A DNA stretch of 64,000 bases from Xanthobacter sp. NM-25 (GTDB lineage: Bacteria > Pseudomonadota > Alphaproteobacteria > Rhizobiales > Xanthobacteraceae): NCBI RefSeq assembly GCF_022138605.1, contig NZ_JACBFS010000005.1, positions 424,243 through 488,242 of the forward strand, read 5' to 3'. A program made the position numbers and the translations under genes. Under the pieces are notes generated by a model, which worked only from the letters and a program-made list of their open reading frames with translations, was not told where the DNA came from and did no database searches. Shown here in pieces: positions 17,143 to 24,487 of the stretch; position 1 is the first letter of the stretch; each line of letters starts with the position of its first letter.

Positions 17143-17753
17143 GCGGCGCCTCCCGCCGCCAGGGCCTTCAATTTGTCAGCGACAAAGTCGAGCCGGTCCT
17201 GGCCGAAGTAGAGTTCGCCATCGACGACGTAGGAGGGGGAGCCGAACACGCCGGCGCCGATGGCTTCGGCGGTGTTGCGCTCCACGCCCTCGGCTGCCGA
17301 GAGGGTGTCGGACAGGCTGACGAGGTGGGCGCCATCGAGCCCCACCTCGTTGGCGAGACGGATCAGGGTGTCGCGATCGGCGATCTGCAGGTCGCGCGCC
17401 CACACGGCGCCGAGGCAGGCGCCGATGAGGGCGGTGACATCGAGACCTTCACGCTGGGCGGCGACGATCATGCGGCAGGCCGGCAGGGTATCGGTCGGCC
17501 AGTAGGCCGGCTCGGTGGTGATGGGGATGCCGGCGCGCTTGGCCCAGCGGACGATGTCCTGCTTGCGATAGGCGTTGCGCTGCGGCGACTGCTTGGCCGG
17601 GGCGGTGGAGCCGCCCGCGGCGAACACTTGCAGGATGTCGACGGGGCGCCAGGAGATGGTGGCGCCATGCGCCCTGGCGATGGCGACGAGGCGCGCGTGC
17701 CCCAGATAGGCGTAGCCGGATTGCGGGCTGAAATAGCAGATGATCTCGGGCAC
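17139..17753 (-). CDS. DsbA-fold protein of the 2-hydroxychromene-2-carboxylate isomerase family
   Basis: The 204-residue protein has the kappa-class GST/HCCA isomerase fold. The N-terminus reads IICYFSPQSGYAYLG, where Ser replaces the CxxC of true DsbA, and the C-terminal motif is VFGSPSYVVDGELYFGQDRL. The family uses glutathione. The role here could be thiol transfer or isomerisation, and it is unproven. I chose the GTG at 17753 because AGGAG lies about 10 bases upstream and the preceding rhodanese gene ends only 14 bases away. The frame overlaps the reductase start by 4 bases. Confidence 0.85.
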   Translation of the reverse strand: MPEIICYFSPQSGYAYLGHARLVAIARAHGATISWRPVDILQVFAAGGSTAPAKQSPQRNAYRKQDIVRWAKRAGIPITTEPAYWPTDTLPACRMIVAAQREGLDVTALIGACLGAVWARDLQIADRDTLIRLANEVGLDGAHLVSLSDTLSAAEGVERNTAEAIGAGVFGSPSYVVDGELYFGQDRLDFVADKLKALAAGGAA

Positions 17754-17767
17754 GGCGTCTTGCTCCT

Positions 17768-18631
17768 CTAGCTGGCGGTCGCGGCCGGGTGCCCCTCCTC
17801 GATCGGCAGGGCCGGGTCGCGCGACCATTCGTTCCAGGAGCCAAAATACATCTTCACGTCCTTCACCCCTGCCTCTTTCAGAGCCAGGAAGGTGTTGGAG
17901 GCCCGTGCACCCTTGAAGCAGTAGAGATAGACCGGCGTGTCCGGGGTGATGCCCACGGTGGCGCATTCGGCCAGGATCTCGGGGGCGGATTTGAAGCGCG
18001 GCCCCTCGGCGGTGGGCTTCATCATGCGGTACCACTCGATCCACACGGCGCCGGGGATGCGACCCTTGCGGGGGCAGAAGTCCTTGCCATAGGGCGAGGA
18101 GCTTTCGCCGATCCACTCGTCCACGTCGCGCACGTCGAGCTTGGAGATGGCGGGATCGGACACCGCGTCCAGCATGGCGGCGGCATCGATGATGAGGGCG
18201 CCGGCGGCCTCGTCCATGGGGAAGGTGGCGGGGGCGGGTGCCGGCACGTCGGTGGTCACCGGCAGGCCGGCGTCAGCCCAGGCGGCAAAGCCGCCGTGCA
18301 GCACCTTGATCTTGGGATAGCCGAGGAAGGTGAGCAGGAAATAGCCGCGGCACGACTGGCCGAAGCCCGAATTCATGGACTGCTCGTAGATCACCGCCGT
18401 TTCCTTGCCGGAGAGGCCCGCCTTGCCGAAAGCCTCGGCGAACTTCTGCCGCAGCTCCGCATAGCCTTCCGGGGTGGAAGTGGCGAGATAGGTGAAGATC
18501 TCGTTGAGGTTCACCGCGCCGGGAATATGGCCGGTGGCGTAGCTGGCGGGATCACGGGTGTCGATCACCACCGTGGGTTCGGCGAGGATGAGGGACGAGA
18601 GTTCAGACGGCGTAATGAGCACTTCACTCAT
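17768..18631 (-). CDS. Tandem-domain rhodanese-like sulfurtransferase
   Basis: This 287-residue protein has two rhodanese domains (about residues 8-125 and 145-280). The C-terminal domain has the active-site loop Y-C238-FKGARAS. The N-terminal copy lacks a loop Cys (YEQSMNSGFGQS) and is structural. The family transfers sulfane sulfur from thiosulfate or 3-mercaptopyruvate to cyanide or thiols and can make or consume thiocyanate-type products. GAGGGG upstream supports the ATG. It sits 96 bases after the acyl-CoA-dehydrogenase-like gene. Confidence 0.92.
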   Translation of the reverse strand: MSEVLITPSELSSLILAEPTVVIDTRDPASYATGHIPGAVNLNEIFTYLATSTPEGYAELRQKFAEAFGKAGLSGKETAVIYEQSMNSGFGQSCRGYFLLTFLGYPKIKVLHGGFAAWADAGLPVTTDVPAPAPATFPMDEAAGALIIDAAAMLDAVSDPAISKLDVRDVDEWIGESSSPYGKDFCPRKGRIPGAVWIEWYRMMKPTAEGPRFKSAPEILAECATVGITPDTPVYLYCFKGARASNTFLALKEAGVKDVKMYFGSWNEWSRDPALPIEEGHPAATAS

Positions 18632-18727
18632 GATGATCCCCTCTCGAGAAAGACGAACAGGCGCGGAAGGCAGAAAGCGCGGGGCAATGGATGCCCTCTT
18701 GTCTTGGGATGTTGAGAAGGAGGCGGG

Positions 18728-19849
18728 TCAGGCCGGCATCTCGTCCAGCATCAGGCGCAATTGCTTGGTGGCAGGGGTGACGATGGCCACGAAATAGGCC
18801 TCGCGCAGTCGGCGTTGGCAGCGATGGGCGGCCACATAGCCGCGCGCGCCGCAATGGAGCATGGCGTTGTGCGCGGCCTGGACGCTGACTTCGCCGGCCA
18901 GCAGGCGCGCCTCGACCACCCGCCGCCAGTAGGCGGGGGAAGTGTCGAAGGGGGTTGCGGCCAGCGCTGCCACCTCGGCCTCGATGCCGGCCAGACTGTC
19001 GGCCATCTGCGAGGGCTGCACCTCCAGGAAGCGGTTGACGTGGCCGAGCGGGGCTTCCACCTCGCGCATCAGCGCGATGCAGTCGCGGATCAGGCCCACT
19101 GCCATGCCGGCCTGCAGCAGGATGAAGCCGGCCCGCATCTTCTTCACGAACGGCATGGCGTCGTCCGCCAGCACCATCTCGTCGGGTACGAACAGGTCAC
19201 GCACCTGCACGCCATAGGTGCCGGTGCCGTCCATGGCCAGGAAGCGCTCGCAGGGCTTCAGGGTCACCGCGGGATCGGCGCAGTCGATCAGCGCCATCAC
19301 CGGCGTGTCGCGGCCCTCGACGGCGAAGATGGCGCCGAAGACATGGTCGGCGCCGAGGTTCGACACCCAGGGCAGGATGCCCTTGACCTTGTAGCCTCCG
19401 GCCACCCGGGTGCCCTTCAGCTTCAGCGTCTCGATGCCGAAGAAGGACTTCATGGGGTTGGACAAAGCCGTGCCGCCCAGCAACTGGCCGTTGGCGGCGG
19501 CATTGAGATATCTGGTCCGGGCGGCCGCATTCTCGGAATTGATGAGATACCAGGCCAAAGTGTTCTGGCACCAGGCCATGAAGCCGGTGGAGACGCAGTG
19601 CTCGGACACCAGCGCCATGCCTTCGATGGCATCGCCGACCGCATGGCCCTCGTTCACGTGCAGGCGGAAGGCGCCCACATCCCCCAGCCGGTGCATCAGC
19701 GTGGCCGGATAGGCCCCCTCGTCGATGGCGCGGGCCCACGTGGCGAGGTCCGTCCCGGCGATGGTGCGGATCTCGGCCAGGACCGCTTCGGGCGGCGGCG
19801 CGGATGCGGGGGAAGCAGCTTCAGCCGTGGGAGCGGTCGCGACGAGCAT
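18728..19849 (-). CDS. Acyl-CoA dehydrogenase-like flavoprotein (possible DszC/SfnB-type role)
   Basis: The 373-residue protein has the acyl-CoA dehydrogenase fold: an N-terminal helical domain, the middle-domain signature (GGTALSNPMKSFFG, GGYKVKGILPWVSN) and a C-terminal helical bundle. The usual catalytic Glu region is not obvious. Several flavin monooxygenases that act on sulfur compounds (DszC, SfnB) share this fold, and the sulfurtransferase and reductase neighbours favour such a role over fatty acid oxidation. This is inference. GAGGA upstream supports ATG 19849, though the frame is open to 20038. Confidence 0.83.
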   Translation of the reverse strand: MLVATAPTAEAASPASAPPPEAVLAEIRTIAGTDLATWARAIDEGAYPATLMHRLGDVGAFRLHVNEGHAVGDAIEGMALVSEHCVSTGFMAWCQNTLAWYLINSENAAARTRYLNAAANGQLLGGTALSNPMKSFFGIETLKLKGTRVAGGYKVKGILPWVSNLGADHVFGAIFAVEGRDTPVMALIDCADPAVTLKPCERFLAMDGTGTYGVQVRDLFVPDEMVLADDAMPFVKKMRAGFILLQAGMAVGLIRDCIALMREVEAPLGHVNRFLEVQPSQMADSLAGIEAEVAALAATPFDTSPAYWRRVVEARLLAGEVSVQAAHNAMLHCGARGYVAAHRCQRRLREAYFVAIVTPATKQLRLMLDEMPA

Positions 19850-19923
19850 GGCGGTCCTCGAAAGCGGGAAGGGAGCGCGCCCGGCCTCACGCCGGGCGCT
19901 GGGAGCGTCGTCGAAGGCCGGGC

Positions 19924-20496
19924 TCAGCCCAGGCCGACTTCCAGGTTCACCGGGCGCACGAAGGTGTTGGCCACCGGCGACCACTTCTTCACATGGGCGA
20001 CGAGGGCGTCGATCTCTTCCTTCGGCACGCCGTCGCACTCCATCTCCACCTTCACCCGCACGTCGGTGAAGCCCACCGGCTTGTCGCTGACGTCGCCGGT
20101 GCCCCAGACGGCGGTGATGTTCAGATCACCTTCCAGCTGCAGCTCCAGCTTGCGGACGGTCCAGCCGCGATGGACGGCATTGGCGTGCAGGCCCACCGCG
20201 AGGCAGGAGCCGAGCGCGGCGAGGGAGGCCTCGGACGGGTTCGGGGCGGTGTCGTCGCCCAGAAGGCCCGGGGGCTCGTCGACGATGTAGGGCGGCAGCG
20301 AGCGGATGTAGTTGGCGTGGCGGAAGCGACCCTCGGCCACCGTCTTGCACTTCAGGGTCTTGATGACCTTGGGGTCGGCCTTGCCGGCGGCGATCAGCTT
20401 GTCGAGGCCGTCCTTGTCGATGGGGGCGAGGCAGCCCGTGGCGGCTTCCGGCGCCAGGCAGCCGGTGAGCACGGTGTTGGGGGCGGATGAAGACAT
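19924..20496 (-). CDS. OsmC-family protein lacking the second conserved Cys
   Basis: This 190-residue OsmC/YhfA-like protein has the first conserved Cys at residue 98 (LAALGSCLAVGLHANA) followed by the family beta-hairpin. The second active Cys, expected before PV in the C-terminal helix, is Ser173 (KKWSPVANT). It may therefore not be a standard organic hydroperoxide reductase. The N-terminus holds a TGCLAP motif twice (residues 11-16 and 20-25). It is the first gene of the nine-gene operon. AAGGAG lies 6 bases upstream, and a perfect palindrome sits 26-43 bases before the ATG. Confidence 0.88.
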   Translation of the reverse strand: MSSSAPNTVLTGCLAPEAATGCLAPIDKDGLDKLIAAGKADPKVIKTLKCKTVAEGRFRHANYIRSLPPYIVDEPPGLLGDDTAPNPSEASLAALGSCLAVGLHANAVHRGWTVRKLELQLEGDLNITAVWGTGDVSDKPVGFTDVRVKVEMECDGVPKEEIDALVAHVKKWSPVANTFVRPVNLEVGLG

Positions 20497-20521
20497 TTCA
20501 CTCTCCTTGGTGCGCCTATGG

Positions 20522-20539
20522 AGACAGACCGGTCTGTCT
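20522..20539. promoter_or_regulatory. TetR-type operator upstream of osmC-like operon
   Basis: A perfect 18-bp palindrome is made of AGACAGACC (20522-20530) and GGTCTGTCT (20531-20539). It lies where the operon promoter should be. It shares the core CAGACNGGTCTGTCTT with the second site at 20671-20686. Confidence 0.75.
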
Positions 20540-20670
20540 TATGCAGAAGCTGTGCCAAGGGAGAAGAAGGGGGCGCGGATTCTCGCGTAATCGCGAAAAA
20601 GCGAGGAATCGCCTATGTTCCGCCGCCAGGGTTCCGGTGCGGGGCCGGCACGATCCCTGCTTGATGTAGT

Positions 20671-20686
20671 CAGACAGGTCTGTCTT
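20671..20686. promoter_or_regulatory. Second TetR-type operator, upstream of the divergent regulator
   Basis: AGACAG (20672-20677) and CTGTCT (20680-20685) form an inverted repeat about 70 bases before the regulator ATG. It differs from the first operator by one base in the shared core, so one protein probably binds both. The regulator likely controls its own gene and the operon. Confidence 0.7.
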
Positions 20687-20756
20687 TTTGCCTGCAAATG
20701 CGGCACACTGATGAGGCTCGATGCACGCATTGCATCGGGGGAGAGCGAAGACGACG

Positions 20757-21446
20757 ATGGCGCGCAAGACCAAGAGCATGGCCGCAACGGCGGCCGACAG
20801 CGACGTGAGCTGCCCTCCGGTGCAGGTCCGCGCCGCATCGCCCGGCTTTTCCCACGCGCCGGTGGTGGAGGGGACGGAACCCAAGGCGCGAGACCGCATC
20901 ATCGATGCCGCGACCCGACTGTTCTGCCAATACGGCATCACCGCGGTGGGGGTGGATGCGGTGGTGGCGGAGGCGGCCACCGCCAAGGCGACGCTTTATA
21001 AGACCTTCGGCTCCAAGGAGCGGCTGGTGGAGGCGGTGCTGGAGCGGGAAGGAGCGGCTTGGCGTGACTGGTTCATTGGCGAGCTGCTCAAGGGTGAGGC
21101 AACACCCATGGCCCGCCTGCGCCGCATCTTTCCGGTGCTGCGCCAGTGGTTCACTGACGACGCCTTCTTCGGCTGCCCGTTCATCAATGCGGTGGCGGAG
21201 ACCGACAAGCGGGACGACCGCATGCGCCAGATCGCCCTCAACCACAAGAAAGTGGTGCTCGATACGCTGACCACGCTGGCGGACGAGGCGGGGGCGCGCG
21301 ATGCCCATGGCCTTGCCCACCAGCTGGGGCTGCTGATCGACGGCGCCATCGTCGCCGCCATGATCACCAAGGATGCCAATGTGGCGCTGCTGGCCGGCCA
21401 GAGCGCCGACCTTTTGCTGCGCGACCGCTGCGCCGCGGCGGCCTGA
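20757..21446 (+). CDS. TetR-family transcriptional regulator
   Basis: The 229-residue protein has a helix-turn-helix at about residues 45-92 (RDRIIDAATRLFCQYGITAV, then AKATLYKTFGSKERLVEAVL). The C-terminal domain (FFGCPFINAVAE) is of the type found in regulators of stress and hydroperoxide genes. It is divergent from the osmC-like operon, and two matching palindromes lie between the two starts. Repression of both units, relieved by a small-molecule or reactive ligand, is the natural model. ATG 20757 is chosen over 20721 because the purine-rich GGGGAGAG lies upstream. Confidence 0.93.
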   Translation: MARKTKSMAATAADSDVSCPPVQVRAASPGFSHAPVVEGTEPKARDRIIDAATRLFCQYGITAVGVDAVVAEAATAKATLYKTFGSKERLVEAVLEREGAAWRDWFIGELLKGEATPMARLRRIFPVLRQWFTDDAFFGCPFINAVAETDKRDDRMRQIALNHKKVVLDTLTTLADEAGARDAHGLAHQLGLLIDGAIVAAMITKDANVALLAGQSADLLLRDRCAAAA

Positions 21447-21459
21447 GCGCCGCCCGGCG

Positions 21460-21504
21460 CAGGTGCGTCAGTGGCAGGTGCGTCAGTGGCAGGTGCGTCA
21501 GTGG
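21460..21504. repeat. Three perfect tandem copies of a 15-bp unit
   Basis: The unit CAGGTGCGTCAGTGG occurs at 21460-21474, 21475-21489 and 21490-21504. The last copy contains the stop codon of the universal stress protein gene. As the unit is a multiple of three, the stop codon is repeated in frame in every copy. Confidence 0.9.
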
Positions 21505-22331
21505 TAGACGAACAGGGCTGCGGGCGGATTTTCCACCAGCTTGTGGGTGGTGGAGCCGAACAGCAGCTCCTTCAGGCCGCGATGGCCGTAGGAGCCCATC
21601 ACCAAGAGGCTGGCCTTCACGTTTGCCGTCTCGAGCCGCAGCACGTCCGGGGGGGAGATGCGCGAGGTGATGGGCATGGCCTCGGCTTGGTAGCCGTGGC
21701 TCTCCAGATAGCTGACCGCGGCGCTGGCGCGGCGCGCGGCCTCTTCCTGGGACGGGTCCACGGAGATCACCCGGACCTTGCGGCCGGTGGCGAGGCCGAT
21801 GAGAGCGAACATCTGGACCGACCGCATGGCCGGCACACTGCCGTCATAGGCGACCAGCACGTCACCCCCGTGCGGCGGCTCCTCTCCACAAACCACGCAG
21901 GGACGCGGCGTGAGCGCGAGCAGGCGAGCCAGGAGGTCCGGCAACGGCACCTCGACGCCGCCTTGAAATCCGGTGTCGCAGCCGGTCACCAGAAGGTCGC
22001 GCGTTTCCGAGGCCTGTTGCAGCGCCGCCAGGGGCGCGCCCTCGAACGCCAGCCACTCGAACGGCACGCCGTGATCCGCGCAGGCCTGCTGATAGCCGGC
22101 GCGCAGCCGATGCTGCTGATCCTCCGCCTGGGCGCGCAGATCCCGTTCCAGGCGGACCTTGAGGCCCCCCGCGCCGGCGCGGCCGAGGCTGGTCACCGCC
22201 AGGGCCGCCAGATCAATGCCGGCGAGACCGGCCAGTCCCGCGCCCGTCTCCTGGGCGAGCTGGAAGGCATAAGCCCGCGCCGACGCCGATGCCGCCGAAT
22301 CTCCGAGCAACAGCAGAATGCGCTTGAGCAT
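21498..22331 (-). CDS. Universal stress protein, two-domain UspA family
   Basis: This 277-residue protein has two tandem Usp domains (about residues 1-140 and 150-277). The C-terminal one keeps the ATP-binding signature GSYGHRGLKELLFGS. The N-terminal one begins KRILLLLGDS and is more degenerate. Such proteins are cytoplasmic stress factors, often growth-arrest related. GGAG 5 bases before ATG 22331 supports this start over a GTG seven codons upstream. The stop lies inside a 15-bp tandem repeat. Confidence 0.9.
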   Translation of the reverse strand: MLKRILLLLGDSAASASARAYAFQLAQETGAGLAGLAGIDLAALAVTSLGRAGAGGLKVRLERDLRAQAEDQQHRLRAGYQQACADHGVPFEWLAFEGAPLAALQQASETRDLLVTGCDTGFQGGVEVPLPDLLARLLALTPRPCVVCGEEPPHGGDVLVAYDGSVPAMRSVQMFALIGLATGRKVRVISVDPSQEEAARRASAAVSYLESHGYQAEAMPITSRISPPDVLRLETANVKASLLVMGSYGHRGLKELLFGSTTHKLVENPPAALFVYH

Positions 22332-22397
22332 AGGGTCTCCTTCCGTGCGCAAGATGGCAGGCGGCTCCGCGGGCGGAGCGCAGGTTCAGGCTCTAGA

Positions 22398-22430
22398 GCA
22401 TTTTCCCTGTTGGTTGAAACGCGAAAATGC
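22398..22430. repeat. Spaced palindrome, possible dispersed repeat
   Basis: GCATTTTC (22398-22405) and GAAAATGC (22423-22430) form a perfect inverted repeat in the divergent region between the usp and lipoprotein genes. Elements built on GCATTTTC/GAAAATGC are, from memory, common in Rhizobiales intergenic DNA. Only one copy was seen here. Confidence 0.4.
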
Positions 22431-22605
22431 GCTTCGCAGCATAGGCGGACTTGCGCGCATTCCGTTGCGGCATGTCGGCGCTCTCCGGATCTCCGGTGAT
22501 CACCCCCCTTCCGCGGCGCCGAGAAGCGGCTATGGTCGCCTTCGTCCCATCGCCCCGGGGCGGGGATGAAGCGCGGCGATATCGCCGTCGGCGCGAGGAG
22601 GCGTC

Positions 22606-22731
22606 ATGCGCAATCTGGTTCGTCTCATGGTGGTCGCCGGCTTCGCCATGTCGCTGAGCGCCTGCGACAAGTGTGGCAATTGGTTCGGGCAGAGCCGCCC
22701 CGGCGCCTGTCAGACCCAGACGCCGCGCTAA
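22606..22731 (+). CDS. Small lipoprotein, 41 residues
   Basis: A short reading frame starts at ATG 22606 behind GAGGAG and ends with TAA at 22731. The product has a positively charged start (MRNLVR), a hydrophobic stretch (LMVVAGFAMS) and a lipobox LSAC with Cys20. The mature peptide would be only 22 residues and Cys-rich (CDKCGNWFGQ and one more Cys). It should be membrane-anchored by lipid. I know no family name. The ribosome site, signal and lipobox together make it credible despite its size. Confidence 0.7.
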   Translation: MRNLVRLMVVAGFAMSLSACDKCGNWFGQSRPGACQTQTPR

Positions 22732-22935
22732 CGGCCCGACCGGATCCGGGCTCAAAGGCGCGCCGGCGTTGCATTTGCGGCGTCCCGCCGCTATAAGCGC
22801 GCCTTCGCGAACGGCATGCGCCCCCCTGGAGGCGTGCCGCGCCGCGAAACCTGTGGCTGCCCGGCGGCGCAGGTGTTTTGAACCCAGGTGTTCTGAACCC
22901 AGCTGTTTTTGAACACACAATTCAGGATGAGTGCC

Positions 22936-23553
22936 ATGACCGCCATCAAGGAACTGAAGGCTGTGGCGCGTGCGCGGGCCGGCAAGGGGGCCGCTCGTGC
23001 CGAACGCCGCGCCGGACGGGTGCCCGCCGTGATCTACGGTGAGAAGCAGGACCCGATCACCATTTCGCTGAACTTCATCGAAGTGAACAAGGCCATCTAT
23101 GCCGGCCACTTCCTCACCACCCTGTTCGAGGTGGATGTGGACGGCACCAAGCACCGCGTGATCCCGCGCGACTACCAGATGGACCCGGTGAAGGACTTCC
23201 CCCTGCACGTGGATTTCCTGCGCGTGTCCCAGGGCGCCAAGATCACCGTGGACGTGCCGGTGCACTTCGTGAAGCAGGAGGCCTCCCCGGCCATCAAGGC
23301 GGGCGGCACCCTCAACGTGGTGGCCCATTCCGTCGAGCTGGAATGCCCGGCCGATGCCATTCCCGAGGCCGTGGTGGTGGACCTGACCGGCGCCGATTTC
23401 GGCGACATCTTCCACCTCTCCAAGGTGGCGCTGCCCACCGGCGTGACCTGGGCCGGCCATGGCGACGACACCCTGGCCACCGTGATGGCTCCGACCGTGG
23501 CCCCCGAGCCGGCTGAAGCCCCGGCCGCCGCCGCGGAAGAGCCCAAGGCCTGA
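22936..23553 (+). CDS. rplY: 50S ribosomal protein L25/general stress protein Ctc
   Basis: The 205-residue protein binds 5S rRNA through its N-terminal domain (KELKAVARARAGKGAARAER, then GRVPAVIYG). It carries the C-terminal TL5/Ctc beta domain (residues about 95-185) and an Ala/Pro/Glu tail. That makes it the long alphaproteobacterial form. Two upstream ATGs are in frame. ATG 22936 is preferred because AGGA lies 8 bases before it and MTAIKELK aligns with the usual start. pth follows after a strong hairpin, the common rplY-pth-ychF order. Confidence 0.96.
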   Translation: MTAIKELKAVARARAGKGAARAERRAGRVPAVIYGEKQDPITISLNFIEVNKAIYAGHFLTTLFEVDVDGTKHRVIPRDYQMDPVKDFPLHVDFLRVSQGAKITVDVPVHFVKQEASPAIKAGGTLNVVAHSVELECPADAIPEAVVVDLTGADFGDIFHLSKVALPTGVTWAGHGDDTLATVMAPTVAPEPAEAPAAAAEEPKA

Positions 23554-23578
23554 TCCGACGGCCGGATCGTGTTGAGTA

Positions 23579-23614
23579 ATGAGACCCGCCCGGGCCCGCC
23601 CGGGCGGGTCTCAT
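23579..23614. terminator. Strong hairpin between rplY and pth
   Basis: A perfect 16-bp stem (ATGAGACCCGCCCGGG at 23579-23594, CCCGGGCGGGTCTCAT at 23599-23614) has a 4-base loop. There is no T-run, so it may attenuate or process the rplY-pth transcript rather than fully terminate it. Confidence 0.65.
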
Positions 23615-23690
23615 CGCATTTCGCCGCCGCGCCCTTGTTGGGGGCCTGTCGGGGGGGCGGCCAGATGCGCGGCGCAGCCGGAGGTGTCCC

Positions 23691-24299
23691 ATGTATCTGC
23701 TCGCGGGGCTTGGCAATCCGGGCCCGAAATATGCCGGCAACCGGCACAACATCGGCTTCATGGCCCTCGACGCCATCTGTCGTCGCCACCGGCTGGGCCC
23801 GCTGCGCAAGCGTTTCCAGGGGCAGGTGGCGGAAGGGGAGATCGCCGGCGAGAAGGTGCTGGCCCTATTCCCCGAGACCTATATGAACGAGAGCGGCCGC
23901 GCCGTCGGCGAGGCCATGCGCTTCTTCAAGATCCCGCTCGATCACGTGGTCGTCTTTCACGACGAGCTCGATCTGCCGCCCGCCAAGGTGCGCATCAAGA
24001 AGGGCGGCGGCAATGCCGGCCACAACGGCCTGCGGTCCATCACCGCCCAGTGCGGCAATGACTATTGGCGGGTGCGGCTCGGCATTGGCCATCCCGGCGA
24101 CAAGGCCATGGTGATGCCTTATGTGCTCGGCGATTTCGCCAAGTCCGAGAAGGGCTGGCTCGATGCCGTGTGCGATGCCTGCGCCGATTTCGCCGACCTC
24201 CTGGTAACCGGCCGTTCCGACGAGTTCCATAACCGGGTGCACCTGTTCCTGGAGGCCCAGGGCTTCGGCGACCAGAAGCGGGTGGGCGAGAAGGGCTGA
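23691..24299 (+). CDS. pth: Peptidyl-tRNA hydrolase
   Basis: This 202-residue enzyme frees tRNA from stalled peptidyl-tRNA. It has the family pattern LAGLGNPGPKYAGNRHNIGF with catalytic His19. The substrate-binding Asn is in ETYMNESG, the Asp is in FHDELDLP, and GGGNAGHNGLRSI completes the site. GGAGGTG before the ATG is a good ribosome site. It lies between rplY and ychF, a conserved arrangement. Confidence 0.97.
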   Translation: MYLLAGLGNPGPKYAGNRHNIGFMALDAICRRHRLGPLRKRFQGQVAEGEIAGEKVLALFPETYMNESGRAVGEAMRFFKIPLDHVVVFHDELDLPPAKVRIKKGGGNAGHNGLRSITAQCGNDYWRVRLGIGHPGDKAMVMPYVLGDFAKSEKGWLDAVCDACADFADLLVTGRSDEFHNRVHLFLEAQGFGDQKRVGEKG

Positions 24300-24487
24300 A
24301 CCGCCTTTTCCGCACGAAAGTGGGGGTGCGCCCACGTGTGGGCTTGGCTTCCAGCGATTCCGCGTTAAGAGCGGCGACACGATTTTTCCGGCGCGCCGCT
24401 CCAGGCGCCGCCTCACCTTTGTCGCTTGGAACCGGCGGCGCATGGGCGCCCCCTCCATGGCGGCGCGACCAGTTCGGGAACGGATCC

